Assembly (NCBI GenBank): GCA_024275795.1
Contig: JAJRYJ010000097.1
Coordinates: 1-33,215 of the forward strand
Direction: 5' to 3'
DNA length: 33,215 nucleotides
Source: Actinomycetes bacterium
GTDB taxonomy: Bacteria; Actinomycetota; Thermoleophilia; BMS3ABIN01
Positions 18,016 through 25,500 of the stretch are shown here, one piece after another (within the stretch, counting starts at the first letter, position 1; every line of letters begins with the position of its first letter). The translations under genes and the position numbers were made by a program. The notes beneath the pieces are model-generated. The model was not told where the DNA came from, ran no database searches, and saw nothing but the letters and a program-made list of their open reading frames with translations.

Positions 18016-19026
18016 TTGGAAAGAGCGCAAGGAAACAGGTTTTTCGTCCGGTTGGTAGCTGGGGCAGGTCTGGGTGTGGCGATGCTTTTGGCATTCGCTG
18101 TCTTTTCGTACGCAGCTGGTGCAGGTGACGGCGCTGTCTATAATCAGTACTGCGCCGGATGCCATGGCAATGAAGGCCAGGGTACCGCTTATGGTCCCGG
18201 TATCGCCGGCGAGGACGCGGACGAGGTCTATAAAGTAACACGTAAGGGTGACGATGAGATGCCTGCGTTCGATTCCTCCATCATCAGCGATGAAGTGCTT
18301 GAAGACCTGGCTTCGTACATTGGTGATCTTTCTGGAAACGATAACAATGACGACCATGGCAGTGATGATAAATCACACGAAAACGGCGACGAGGAAGACA
18401 ACCACGAAGGTGGCGCCGCAGACGATCAGTACGGCCAGAACGGTGACGACGAAGGCGACGAGAACGACGGCCATACCGGTGGCGGCGACGCCTCCCGGGG
18501 CCAGTACGGCGACGAGGAAGACAACCACGGAGGTGGCGCCGCAGACGATCAGTACGGCCAGAACGGTGACGACGAAGGCGACGAGAACGACGGCCATACC
18601 GGTGGCGGCGACGCCTCCCGGGGCCAGTACGGCGACGAGGAAGACGGCGATGACGCCTCCCAGGGCCAGTATTCCCCTGACCCCAAGCCCGGATTGTCAC
18701 TGGATGCTCGAAAGAGCAACTGGAAAAACCTGTCAGCCTATCGGGAGGGCGTGCTGACCGTGGTTTACGAGATCGAGAATCATTCCGGCAGCGATGCCAA
18801 CATGATCAAGATCATCGGCCTCTCCGGCACAACCAGCGGCGTCGAGCTCGAAACCGCATTGCCGCTCCAAGTGGGCGACATCGCCATCGGGGAACATGAC
18901 ACGTTCAAACTTGAATACAGGGTACCCATGGGCACCCATAACTATAAATCGCTGCTTCACGCCACAGCGATGACCGACGACGGCAATACGCACCACTACC
19001 CGGTGGAAATATCCGAATCAGACTGA
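18016..19026 (+). CDS. Exported/membrane-anchored mono-heme cytochrome c with acidic tandem-repeat linker and C-terminal beta-rich domain
   Basis: TTG start 18016 with GGAAGGAGGG upstream; TM/signal FVRLVAGAGLGVAMLLAFAVFSYAAG; heme site YCAGCHGNEGQGTAYGPGIAG with candidate axial Met GDDEMPAF; two 41-aa acidic repeats; C-terminal GLSLDARKSNWKNLSAYREGVLTVVYEIENHSGSDANMIKI... Confidence 0.85.
   Translation: MERAQGNRFFVRLVAGAGLGVAMLLAFAVFSYAAGAGDGAVYNQYCAGCHGNEGQGTAYGPGIAGEDADEVYKVTRKGDDEMPAFDSSIISDEVLEDLASYIGDLSGNDNNDDHGSDDKSHENGDEEDNHEGGAADDQYGQNGDDEGDENDGHTGGGDASRGQYGDEEDNHGGGAADDQYGQNGDDEGDENDGHTGGGDASRGQYGDEEDGDDASQGQYSPDPKPGLSLDARKSNWKNLSAYREGVLTVVYEIENHSGSDANMIKIIGLSGTTSGVELETALPLQVGDIAIGEHDTFKLEYRVPMGTHNYKSLLHATAMTDDGNTHHYPVEISESD
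18388..18672 (+). repeat. In-frame tandem repeat, period 123 bp (41 aa): two full copies (18388-18510, 18511-18633) plus a partial third copy
   Basis: DEEDNH[E/G]GGAADDQYGQNGDDEGDENDGHTGGGDASRGQYG twice; by eye the two DNA copies differ at one base (gaaggt vs ggaggt); a shortened copy DEEDGDDASQGQY follows. Confidence 0.95.
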
Positions 19027-19038
19027 AAGTTCTATATA

Positions 19039-19068
19039 AGTAGCGGCCCTCCGGGGCCGCTACTTTTT
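19039..19068 (+). terminator. Rho-independent terminator of the cytochrome c gene
   Basis: AGTAGCGGCC-CTCCGG-GGCCGCTACT followed by TTTTT; overlaps the 3' end of the convergent gatD. Confidence 0.9.
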
Positions 19069-19788
19069 CAGTTTCAAAGCCACCGCCAGCGCGTGCGCTT
19101 CCACCGAATCATCGAGACTTTCCAGCTCGACAGGTTCGCCGTGATGATGCTCCAGAGCCTTTCTCAGGAGATAATCAGCAAAAGCCGTGTTCTTCGGCAG
19201 AAGCGGACCGTGCATATAGGTGCCGATCGCATTGCGGTAGACAATACCCTCGCCGCCATCCTCGGAATTGTTACCGTAGCCGGTGACAACACGGCCCAGG
19301 GGCTCCTGCCCGTGGTCGAGGTAGGTGCGGCCAGCATGATTCTCGAAACCGGCAAGAGACAACCGGCCTCCATCAAGTAGTGATTCAATCACCACGTTGC
19401 CGATCAGGCGCTTGCTACCGGCAATGGTGCGCGCGCGAAAGAGGCCGATGCCCTCGATTGTGTTGCCGTCGGCCGCCCGGTAGTAATCCCCCAGCAGCTG
19501 GTAGCCACCGCAGATGGAAAGCAGGACCGCATCACCCTCAACCGCATCCTTCAAGCCACTGCTCTTGAGGGACAGGTCGCTGCATACCAGATTCTGCTCC
19601 CGGTCCTGGCCGCCGCTGATGTAAAAAAGATCGTAAGCGTCCCAGTCCGGTTCCTCCCCAAGCGTGAACTCATGGATGCTGACGTCGATATGCCTCCAGA
19701 TACATCTCTGCCTGAGGGCGGTGATGTTGCCGCGGTCGGCATAAATATTGAGCAGATTGGGATAGAGATGGGCGATTCTTACTTCCAT
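19060..19788 (-). CDS. gatD: Lipid II isoglutaminyl synthase, glutaminase subunit GatD
   Basis: MEVRIAHLYPNLLNIYADRGNITALRQRC ... YISGGQDREQNLV ... LLSICGGYQLLGDYY ... GFENHAGRTYL; CobB/CobQ-like type-1 GATase beside murT. Confidence 0.92.
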   Translation of the reverse strand: MEVRIAHLYPNLLNIYADRGNITALRQRCIWRHIDVSIHEFTLGEEPDWDAYDLFYISGGQDREQNLVCSDLSLKSSGLKDAVEGDAVLLSICGGYQLLGDYYRAADGNTIEGIGLFRARTIAGSKRLIGNVVIESLLDGGRLSLAGFENHAGRTYLDHGQEPLGRVVTGYGNNSEDGGEGIVYRNAIGTYMHGPLLPKNTAFADYLLRKALEHHHGEPVELESLDDSVEAHALAVALKLKK

Positions 19789-21203
19789 ACCAGGTCCTCC
19801 AGCTGCCGGTCTATCCTGAAATGCTGGCTGATCTCATGCCTGAGGGCCAGCATCGCCGTATAGGTCGGCAGAACATACAGCTTCTCGTCACTGCCGATCA
19901 TCTCCAGCGCCGCCTTCAGGGCCTGTCCGAGATCCGGCTGGACCTCAAGGACTTCATGAGAGACACCGGCGTATTTGAGCCTCATGGCCATCTCCCAGGC
20001 GCGTGTGCCGCTAGCCACGACATGGGCCGCTGCCGGCGTCAACTGCTCCAGGTCCGCATCCCATATCCAGGAGATGTCGCGCCCATCGGCGATGCGGTCG
20101 TTGAGCGCCAGCATCAGTGTCTTCTTCCCGGGCTCCATCGCCAGAGTCCTGATGACCTCATTGAAACCGGCAGGATTCTTTACCAGCAGCAGCATCACGC
20201 GCTGGCCGTCGATCGAGATCTCTTCAACACGTCCAAAGGCCGCTGAGAACTCCGCAAGGCCCGCGACGATGGACTTGAGCCTGATGTCCAGGGCGAAACA
20301 TGCAGCGGCCGCAGCCAGCGCATTATAAAGGTTGTAGAGGCCCGGCAACGATATTTCCACGGGGATTTCTCCCGCAGGAGTTACCAGCCGGAAGCGGGAA
20401 CCATGCATGCCTTGCAGTTCGACCTCGTCGGCATAGACGGTGGGGGAGGGACGGCTATTGCCGCATCGGGAACAGTGATATCTGCCCATGTGCCCCATGT
20501 AAATGGCATCGTAATCGAAAGGATGGCCACAGACCGTGCAGTACTTGGAATCGGACGCATGCTGCATGATCCCCGAACCGGCGGCGGTATCCTCGATGCC
20601 GAAATAGAGCGTCTTTTCCGGGCGTACGCCAGCCATCGCAGCCACCAGCGGATCATCCGCATTCAGCACCTTGGTTGTCGATGACGACATGGACCGGAGC
20701 GCCGCGCGCCAGAGGCCGGCGATATGCTCAAGCTCGCCATAGCGATCCAGCTGGTCCCGGAACAGGTTCATCAGCAGCGCAACCCTGGGCGCCACCTGGC
20801 AGGCGACTTCCGGAAAAGCGGCCTCGTCGACCTCGAAAAGCCCCACATCGGCACACGGTCGCCCAGTCATGGAGGATTCCTTGAGCAGTGCAGAAGCCAC
20901 GCCTGCCGCCAGATTTGCACCCTCCCGGTTCCGCGTAACAGAAAGTCGTTCCTTTGTCAGTATGGAGGCGATCATGGCGCAGGTCGTGGTCTTGCCGTTT
21001 GTGGCCGACACCACTATCGATCCTTTATTGAAACCTGAAGCCGAGCGCCCGATTATCCCCTTGTCCAGCGCCAGAACGGCCCTCCCGGGCAGATTGGTGC
21101 CTCCGTGTCCAGCACGTGCGCTGACGGCGCCTATGGCTCGCGAAGCGGCGACCTTTGCGACCATCAGCGGCGTCGAACCTTGAATTTTATCCATTAAGTC
21201 CAT
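19779..21203 (-). CDS. murT: Lipid II isoglutaminyl synthase, MurT subunit (Mur-ligase-like with Cys4 zinc ribbon)
   Basis: GSIVVSATNGKTTTCAMIASIL, LFEVDEAAFPEV, MNLFRDQLDRYGEL, CTVCGHPFDYDAIYMGHMGRYHCSRCG; 10-bp overlap with gatD. Start taken as ATG 21203 (MDLMDKIQG); the ORF extends to 21347. Confidence 0.92.
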   Translation of the reverse strand: MDLMDKIQGSTPLMVAKVAASRAIGAVSARAGHGGTNLPGRAVLALDKGIIGRSASGFNKGSIVVSATNGKTTTCAMIASILTKERLSVTRNREGANLAAGVASALLKESSMTGRPCADVGLFEVDEAAFPEVACQVAPRVALLMNLFRDQLDRYGELEHIAGLWRAALRSMSSSTTKVLNADDPLVAAMAGVRPEKTLYFGIEDTAAGSGIMQHASDSKYCTVCGHPFDYDAIYMGHMGRYHCSRCGNSRPSPTVYADEVELQGMHGSRFRLVTPAGEIPVEISLPGLYNLYNALAAAAACFALDIRLKSIVAGLAEFSAAFGRVEEISIDGQRVMLLLVKNPAGFNEVIRTLAMEPGKKTLMLALNDRIADGRDISWIWDADLEQLTPAAAHVVASGTRAWEMAMRLKYAGVSHEVLEVQPDLGQALKAALEMIGSDEKLYVLPTYTAMLALRHEISQHFRIDRQLEDLVWK

Positions 21204-21276
21204 AATATCTATCGGGTTTGCGCTGTTCGGCCTAGTATACAACAGCAAGGTAAGGTGCCCAGGCTCCCCCAATGAT

Positions 21277-21313
21277 GCACGATAATATATGTTATGTAAC
21301 CTTGTTATCGTGC
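21277..21313. promoter_or_regulatory. Long inverted repeat in the murT/rlpA-like divergent intergenic region
   Basis: GCACGATAA (21277-21285) - 19 nt - TTATCGTGC (21305-21313), with nested GTTA-TG-TAAC at 21291-21300. Confidence 0.5.
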
Positions 21314-21423
21314 GCGTCTTTTCAGGCCCTTCCCCCATTACATCCATCCGGTTTTTTTACTAAACTCCCGGCCAACCCTGTCGATAACACGGACGTAAGG
21401 CTTTTAGGGCGGTCTCACAAAAA

Positions 21424-22443
21424 ATGACCATCAATTCATTCAGATATCTGGCGATTCCCGCGTTACTGGCTCTCTGCCTGTGCCTGCTCGCTGCTACAGC
21501 GGCCTACGGCGACGGTGAACCGGATCCTGGGGTCATCGCAGTCAGGATCGCTGATGAGCAGGTCAGGCTTGACGACGTTCGTTCCCAGATGGCGGTGCTG
21601 GACCTCCAGATAGCCGCCCAGGAACAATACGTGGAACAGAGCCGTGAGCAGCTCGCCGAAGCTCGCATGTTGCTCCAGGACGCCGAGGACCGATATAACG
21701 CCACCCTGAGACTTTACGAGCAGCGCATCACGTCCATGTACAAGATGGGCGAAGGCCAGTTCTACGGCGTTCTCCTTTCCAGTGACAGCATCAGTGATGC
21801 GGCAACGCGCCTCTCCTATCTTTCGCAGATATCGGAGAATGACATGAAGCTGGTCGAGCGGGTCAGATTCGAGGAAGCGCAGGTACGCAGCCTGCACAGC
21901 CGCATCGATGAGATCAAGCAGGGAACAGCAGGCGAGCTTGAACAATTAAAGCTCGAGCGCCTGGAGCTCGAGGGGCAGGCCGGCGCCAGCGAGCAGGTCA
22001 TCAACGAACAGATGGCCGACATGGCCGAGGCCGAGGCGCGCGAGATGGAAAAGCTGGCCGCTTCCGTCACCAGTGAGCCCGGCGTCAGCATCTACGACAA
22101 CCTGATGAGCCCATCAGTGCTCATCGGTAACGTCCAGCCGCCTGATGACATCGAGCCCTCTGGAATCGTCTTTACCGGTGTCGCAAGCTGGTACGGGCCG
22201 GGATTCCACGGTAACAACACGGCAAACGGCGAGGTCTATGACATGTTCGCCTATACAGCCGCCCACAAGACACTGCCTTTCGGTACCTGGCTGAAGGTGA
22301 CCTACAACGGACGTTCCGTGTTCGTACGCGTCAATGACCGGGGGCCCTATATCGGCGGCCGCTTCCTGGACCTGTCGGCGGCGGCTTCCAGGGCCATCGG
22401 CATGACCGGTGTCGGCCTGGTCACCGCTGAGATTTACCGCTAG
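21424..22443 (+). CDS. Exported coiled-coil (PcsB/EnvC-like) protein with C-terminal RlpA-like double-psi beta-barrel domain
   Basis: Signal peptide; long coiled coil including RITSMYKMGEGQFYGVLLSSDSISDAATRLSYLSQISENDMKLVERV; then GVASWYGPGFHGNNTANGEVYDMFAYTAAHKTLPFGTWLKVTYNGRSVFVRVNDRGPYIGGRFLDLSAAASRAIGM. Confidence 0.9.
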   Translation: MTINSFRYLAIPALLALCLCLLAATAAYGDGEPDPGVIAVRIADEQVRLDDVRSQMAVLDLQIAAQEQYVEQSREQLAEARMLLQDAEDRYNATLRLYEQRITSMYKMGEGQFYGVLLSSDSISDAATRLSYLSQISENDMKLVERVRFEEAQVRSLHSRIDEIKQGTAGELEQLKLERLELEGQAGASEQVINEQMADMAEAEAREMEKLAASVTSEPGVSIYDNLMSPSVLIGNVQPPDDIEPSGIVFTGVASWYGPGFHGNNTANGEVYDMFAYTAAHKTLPFGTWLKVTYNGRSVFVRVNDRGPYIGGRFLDLSAAASRAIGMTGVGLVTAEIYR

Positions 22444-22483
22444 TTACAGGAATTCTCCACCGGGTTGGACTGCGAAGCCGGCT

Positions 22484-23005
22484 TTACTCCGAACTGAAGT
22501 TGATCAGGCTGAGGATATCGTAGCCTTCGAGCTTGCTGCGCCCCTCCAGGAAGTCCAGTTCGACGACGAAGGTCACGCCTACCACCTCTCCTCCCAGCTT
22601 CTCCACCAGGTCACACTTGGCGCGCGCCGTGCCACCGGTGGCCAGCAGGTCATCGTGCACCATCACCCGCGTTCCGGGCTTGATGGCGTCTTCGTGTATC
22701 TCCAGGGTATCCGTCCCGTATTCAAGCTCGTATTCAGCGCCCACGGTATTGTAGGGAAGCTTGCCCGGCTTGCGTGCCGGGATGAATCCGGCTCCCAGCG
22801 TGTAGGCGAGCGTCGCCCCGAGGATGAAACCACGCGCCTCCGCTCCCAATATCAGGTCCACCTTCCTGCCGACGCCGAACTCGGCGAGCTGGTCGACCGC
22901 GAAGCGCAGCGCCTCGGCATCCGCCAGCAACGGCGTGATGTCCTTGAAGACGATTCCCTCCTTGGGAAAGTCGGGGATGTCGCGAATGTAAGACGCAAGC
23001 TCCAT
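22484..23005 (-). CDS. apt: Adenine phosphoribosyltransferase
   Basis: [33 protein letters not shown] ... [31 protein letters not shown] ... [16 protein letters not shown]. Start ATG 23005. Confidence 0.96.
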   Translation of the reverse strand: MELASYIRDIPDFPKEGIVFKDITPLLADAEALRFAVDQLAEFGVGRKVDLILGAEARGFILGATLAYTLGAGFIPARKPGKLPYNTVGAEYELEYGTDTLEIHEDAIKPGTRVMVHDDLLATGGTARAKCDLVEKLGGEVVGVTFVVELDFLEGRSKLEGYDILSLINFSSE

Positions 23006-23047
23006 GTCCTCACTCCTTTCGGTTATCACGTGTTCAGCCTCCTTGGT

Positions 23048-23770
23048 TCAGCTGGATGTATAATTCCTGAGCTCCTTGATCAGGAGCAGGTGCTTCAGGT
23101 GGGATGAAACGGTCGCCAGGTTCTCCAGCGCCTCCACCCCCTCTTTCCTCGTCTGCGGATTCCTCGATCGCAGTGTCGGCGACAGGATCTGCAGCAGCAG
23201 GGCCGACTCCCGATCCACCGAACTCTTGAGAGTCTTGAGGTTCCGGGCGGCTATGCCGTACTCAGCCAGGTCGGAGGCGGCCGCCATTACCTCCACGTCC
23301 GTCTGGTCGTAGTGACGCGTCCCCCCCGTCGAGCTGCCCTTGATCAGGCCATATTCCTCGAGCTCGCGAACCAGTTTTTCCTCGGCCCCGGAGGTCTCAA
23401 GGGCCTCCTCCAGCGTATAATCCTTGGTTTCGTTGCCTTTGCCGCCGTCCTTGAGGCTTACCTTCTTGAAACGCCTTGTGCCTGCGGGCCTCACGGCGAC
23501 GACACCCTTGCGCGATAGTTCCTGCCTGATCACCTTGAGCGGCAGGAATTCATCCCGCTGGAGCGTGAGGATGGTGCGGAGACGCTCGATATCCGCCTTG
23601 GAGAACTTGCGATAACCGCCGGCGCTGCGTTTCGGTGAGATCAGTTTCTCGTCTTCGAGATAACGTATCTTGCTGATGCTGATGTCAGGAAACTCTTCTT
23701 TCAGCAGTTCAACGACGTCGCCGATGGTCATCGTCTTCCTGGAACGACCCGCTTCTTCCGGCTGGTTCAT
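23048..23770 (-). CDS. MerR-family transcriptional regulator, FtsR-like
   Basis: MTIGDVVELLKEEFPDISISKIRYLEDEKLISPKRSAGGYRKFSKADIERLRTILTLQRDEFLPLKVIRQEL; directly follows a GarA-like FHA gene with 4-bp overlap, the garA-ftsR order known in Actinobacteria. Confidence 0.85.
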   Translation of the reverse strand: MNQPEEAGRSRKTMTIGDVVELLKEEFPDISISKIRYLEDEKLISPKRSAGGYRKFSKADIERLRTILTLQRDEFLPLKVIRQELSRKGVVAVRPAGTRRFKKVSLKDGGKGNETKDYTLEEALETSGAEEKLVRELEEYGLIKGSSTGGTRHYDQTDVEVMAAASDLAEYGIAARNLKTLKSSVDRESALLLQILSPTLRSRNPQTRKEGVEALENLATVSSHLKHLLLIKELRNYTSS

Positions 23771-24258
23771 TTATCGATGAAGGTTAGCTTGTATTTTCCA
23801 ATCTGCAGCTGGTCACCGTCATATAACTTCTGCGTCTCCACCCGCGCCCGGTTGATGTACGTGCCGTTGAGGCTTCCCTGGTCCTTGATGTAATAGCCGT
23901 CGGGCTTCCTGATCAGTACAGCGTGGTTTCTTGATACCGTGATGTCATCCAGGAAGATGTCGCTCCCGGGACTGCGGCCGATGGTTACTTCCTCGCCTTC
24001 GGGCGTGAAGGTTTCGCCCTCTATCCCTCCCCCACTCCGGACCACGAGCGAAACGCCCTCATTGACAACCTCGCTGATGCTTGACAAATCATGCTCAGCG
24101 TCATCCGCGTCCAGCTTGTACCTGATGGTAGTCTGGCCCGCGTCCTCTTCCTCAGGCAGCAGGGCGCCGCACTTGATGCAGTATTTGCCCTCTTCCGTAT
24201 TCTGGTGCCCACACTCTAGACAGTAAACGTTAGTCACTGCCGGCTGCACCTCCGTCAT
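23767..24258 (-). CDS. GarA/OdhI-like FHA protein with N-terminal zinc ribbon
   Basis: CLECGHQNTEEGKYCIKCG zinc ribbon; TTIRYKLD threonine pair; FHA GRSPGSDIFLDDITVSRNHAVL...DQGSLNGTYINRARVETQKLYDGDQLQIGKYKLTFI. Confidence 0.9.
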   Translation of the reverse strand: MTEVQPAVTNVYCLECGHQNTEEGKYCIKCGALLPEEEDAGQTTIRYKLDADDAEHDLSSISEVVNEGVSLVVRSGGGIEGETFTPEGEEVTIGRSPGSDIFLDDITVSRNHAVLIRKPDGYYIKDQGSLNGTYINRARVETQKLYDGDQLQIGKYKLTFIDK

Positions 24259-24505
24259 CCTTGAGGGCTTTCTGCATCTCCTCGTCCACAGCCTTGACTA
24301 CCTCGGGGCGCTCCAGTACTTCCTTGCGCCAGTCGCTGCTGGTATTGTTCCTAACATACGGTTCATTCATGGCCTCTTCGAGACTCTTGCCGTTATGGAT
24401 CTCCTGGACTATGAAGCGGATCATCCGCTCCTCGACTACGTCCACACCCATGTCTTCAAACAGGCGTTGAATCGAACGGACCATCTTGGCGATACGCTCT
24501 GGCAA
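24230..24505 (-). CDS. Small conserved-looking protein of unknown function (91 aa)
   Basis: MPERIAKMVRSIQRLFEDMGVDVVEERMIRFIVQEIHNGKSLEEAMNEPYVRNNTSSDWRKEVLERPEVVKAVDEEMQKALKDD; in the middle of the putative rsiG-garA-ftsR operon. Confidence 0.65.
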   Translation of the reverse strand: MPERIAKMVRSIQRLFEDMGVDVVEERMIRFIVQEIHNGKSLEEAMNEPYVRNNTSSDWRKEVLERPEVVKAVDEEMQKALKDDGGAAGSD

Positions 24506-24553
24506 TTCTGGCTCCTCCCCTTTGACTTTTTTGCTGCGCGCCTGTCGCGCCTG

Positions 24554-24823
24554 CTACTTGCTTTCCGGGTTCCCGCCTATGGGGAACGGTTCCCTTCTTG
24601 ACAGGATCTCGCTGAGTTTGGTGACATCGGCGTCCGAGATAAGCGATTCACCGGAGTCTCTTTTTTTCGATAGCCGCTGCACGAGTTCGGCCCTGAGGAT
24701 ATCGATCTTGCCGTGCAGGATGCGCCGCTGGAAACTGAGCTCCTGCTCCCTGGAACAGAGCTCGCTGATCATCGATTTGAGCTCCTTGTCTGAGAGGCTG
24801 GATAATTCAGGTAGATTCTCCAC
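24554..24823 (-). CDS. RsiG-like anti-sigma protein (often annotated 'aerial mycelium formation protein'), single-motif short form
   Basis: SLSDKELKSMISELCSREQELSFQRRILHGKIDILRAELVQRL; matches the RsiG c-di-GMP motif E(X)3S(X)2R(X)3Q(X)3D except His for Gln: E-QEL-S-FQ-R-RIL-H-GKI-D. Confidence 0.75.
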   Translation of the reverse strand: MENLPELSSLSDKELKSMISELCSREQELSFQRRILHGKIDILRAELVQRLSKKRDSGESLISDADVTKLSEILSRREPFPIGGNPESK

Positions 24824-24919
24824 TTTTTACCTCCACTTCCAGTATTTGCGTCATTATATTCCCTGCCTATCCAAGGTTCAACTTTAGCCTTAGCTGCACT
24901 GGCGTTGTCCGGGTCAGCT

Positions 24920-24970
24920 GCCGATAAGCAATAAAGAGGGACAGTCGGCGTAATACCCTATCGGCCTTTT
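24920..24970 (+). promoter_or_regulatory. Possible attenuator/terminator-like structure upstream of the roadblock-mglA pair
   Basis: GCCGATA (24920-24926) can pair with TATCGGC (24959-24965), followed by CTTTTT, or its GCCGA part with an inner TCGGC (24945-24949): mutually exclusive pairings. Confidence 0.35.
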
Positions 24971-24996
24971 TCAATAAATACCTACCCACTTTTGCC

Positions 24997-25500
24997 ATGA
25001 GCCAAAATCAAACAGTGAACGAATATCAGTTCAAGATCGCCAGCAGGATTCTCGAACGGCTCCGTGAAGCCATCAAACCGGACTACCTGGGGCTCGTCTC
25101 CACCGATGGCCACTCGATAACAGCCCTGTCCACCCCCGGGTTCACCGATACGGATGCGGTAGCCTCCCTGGCCGCAAGTTCCTATGCGGCGACGAGACAG
25201 CTGGCGAGGCTGGTCAGCGACAGTGATTTAACGATGATGTTCAACGAGGGAGACGAACTGAACGTCCACATTGCGCAGGTGACCGACAAGATGCTGCTGG
25301 TGGTCTGTTTCCAGCACCTTGCCGACATGGGCAGGGTGAGGCTTCTGACCAACCGGGCGCTGGGTGCGCTGGTGGACGCGATGTCAAGATATGAAGTGTC
25401 CTCGGGCAACCGCTCCAACGGCGCCTTTGCCGAGTCGGCTGACGAGGCGGTGGAAATGCTGATAGCGGAAGACGAGGAGGTGTCCGATGGCCCTGATTAA
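24997..25500 (+). CDS. Roadblock/LC7-domain protein (MglB-like)
   Basis: RILERLREAIKPDYLGLVSTDGHSITALSTPG...VASLAASSYAATRQLARLV...LNVHIAQVTDKMLLVVCF; 14-bp overlap with an MglA-like GTPase. Confidence 0.88.
   Translation: MSQNQTVNEYQFKIASRILERLREAIKPDYLGLVSTDGHSITALSTPGFTDTDAVASLAASSYAATRQLARLVSDSDLTMMFNEGDELNVHIAQVTDKMLLVVCFQHLADMGRVRLLTNRALGALVDAMSRYEVSSGNRSNGAFAESADEAVEMLIAEDEEVSDGPD

Noticed and set aside
18388-18672. Tandem repeat as a CRISPR-like array
   Set aside because: Contiguous 123-bp in-frame units without unique spacers; clearly part of a coding sequence.
18284-18700. Long minus-strand ORF (138 aa, RRRRHRYGRRSRRLRR) opposite the cytochrome repeats
   Set aside because: Arg-rich, repeat-derived antisense reading of the acidic repeat; no start context and no family features.
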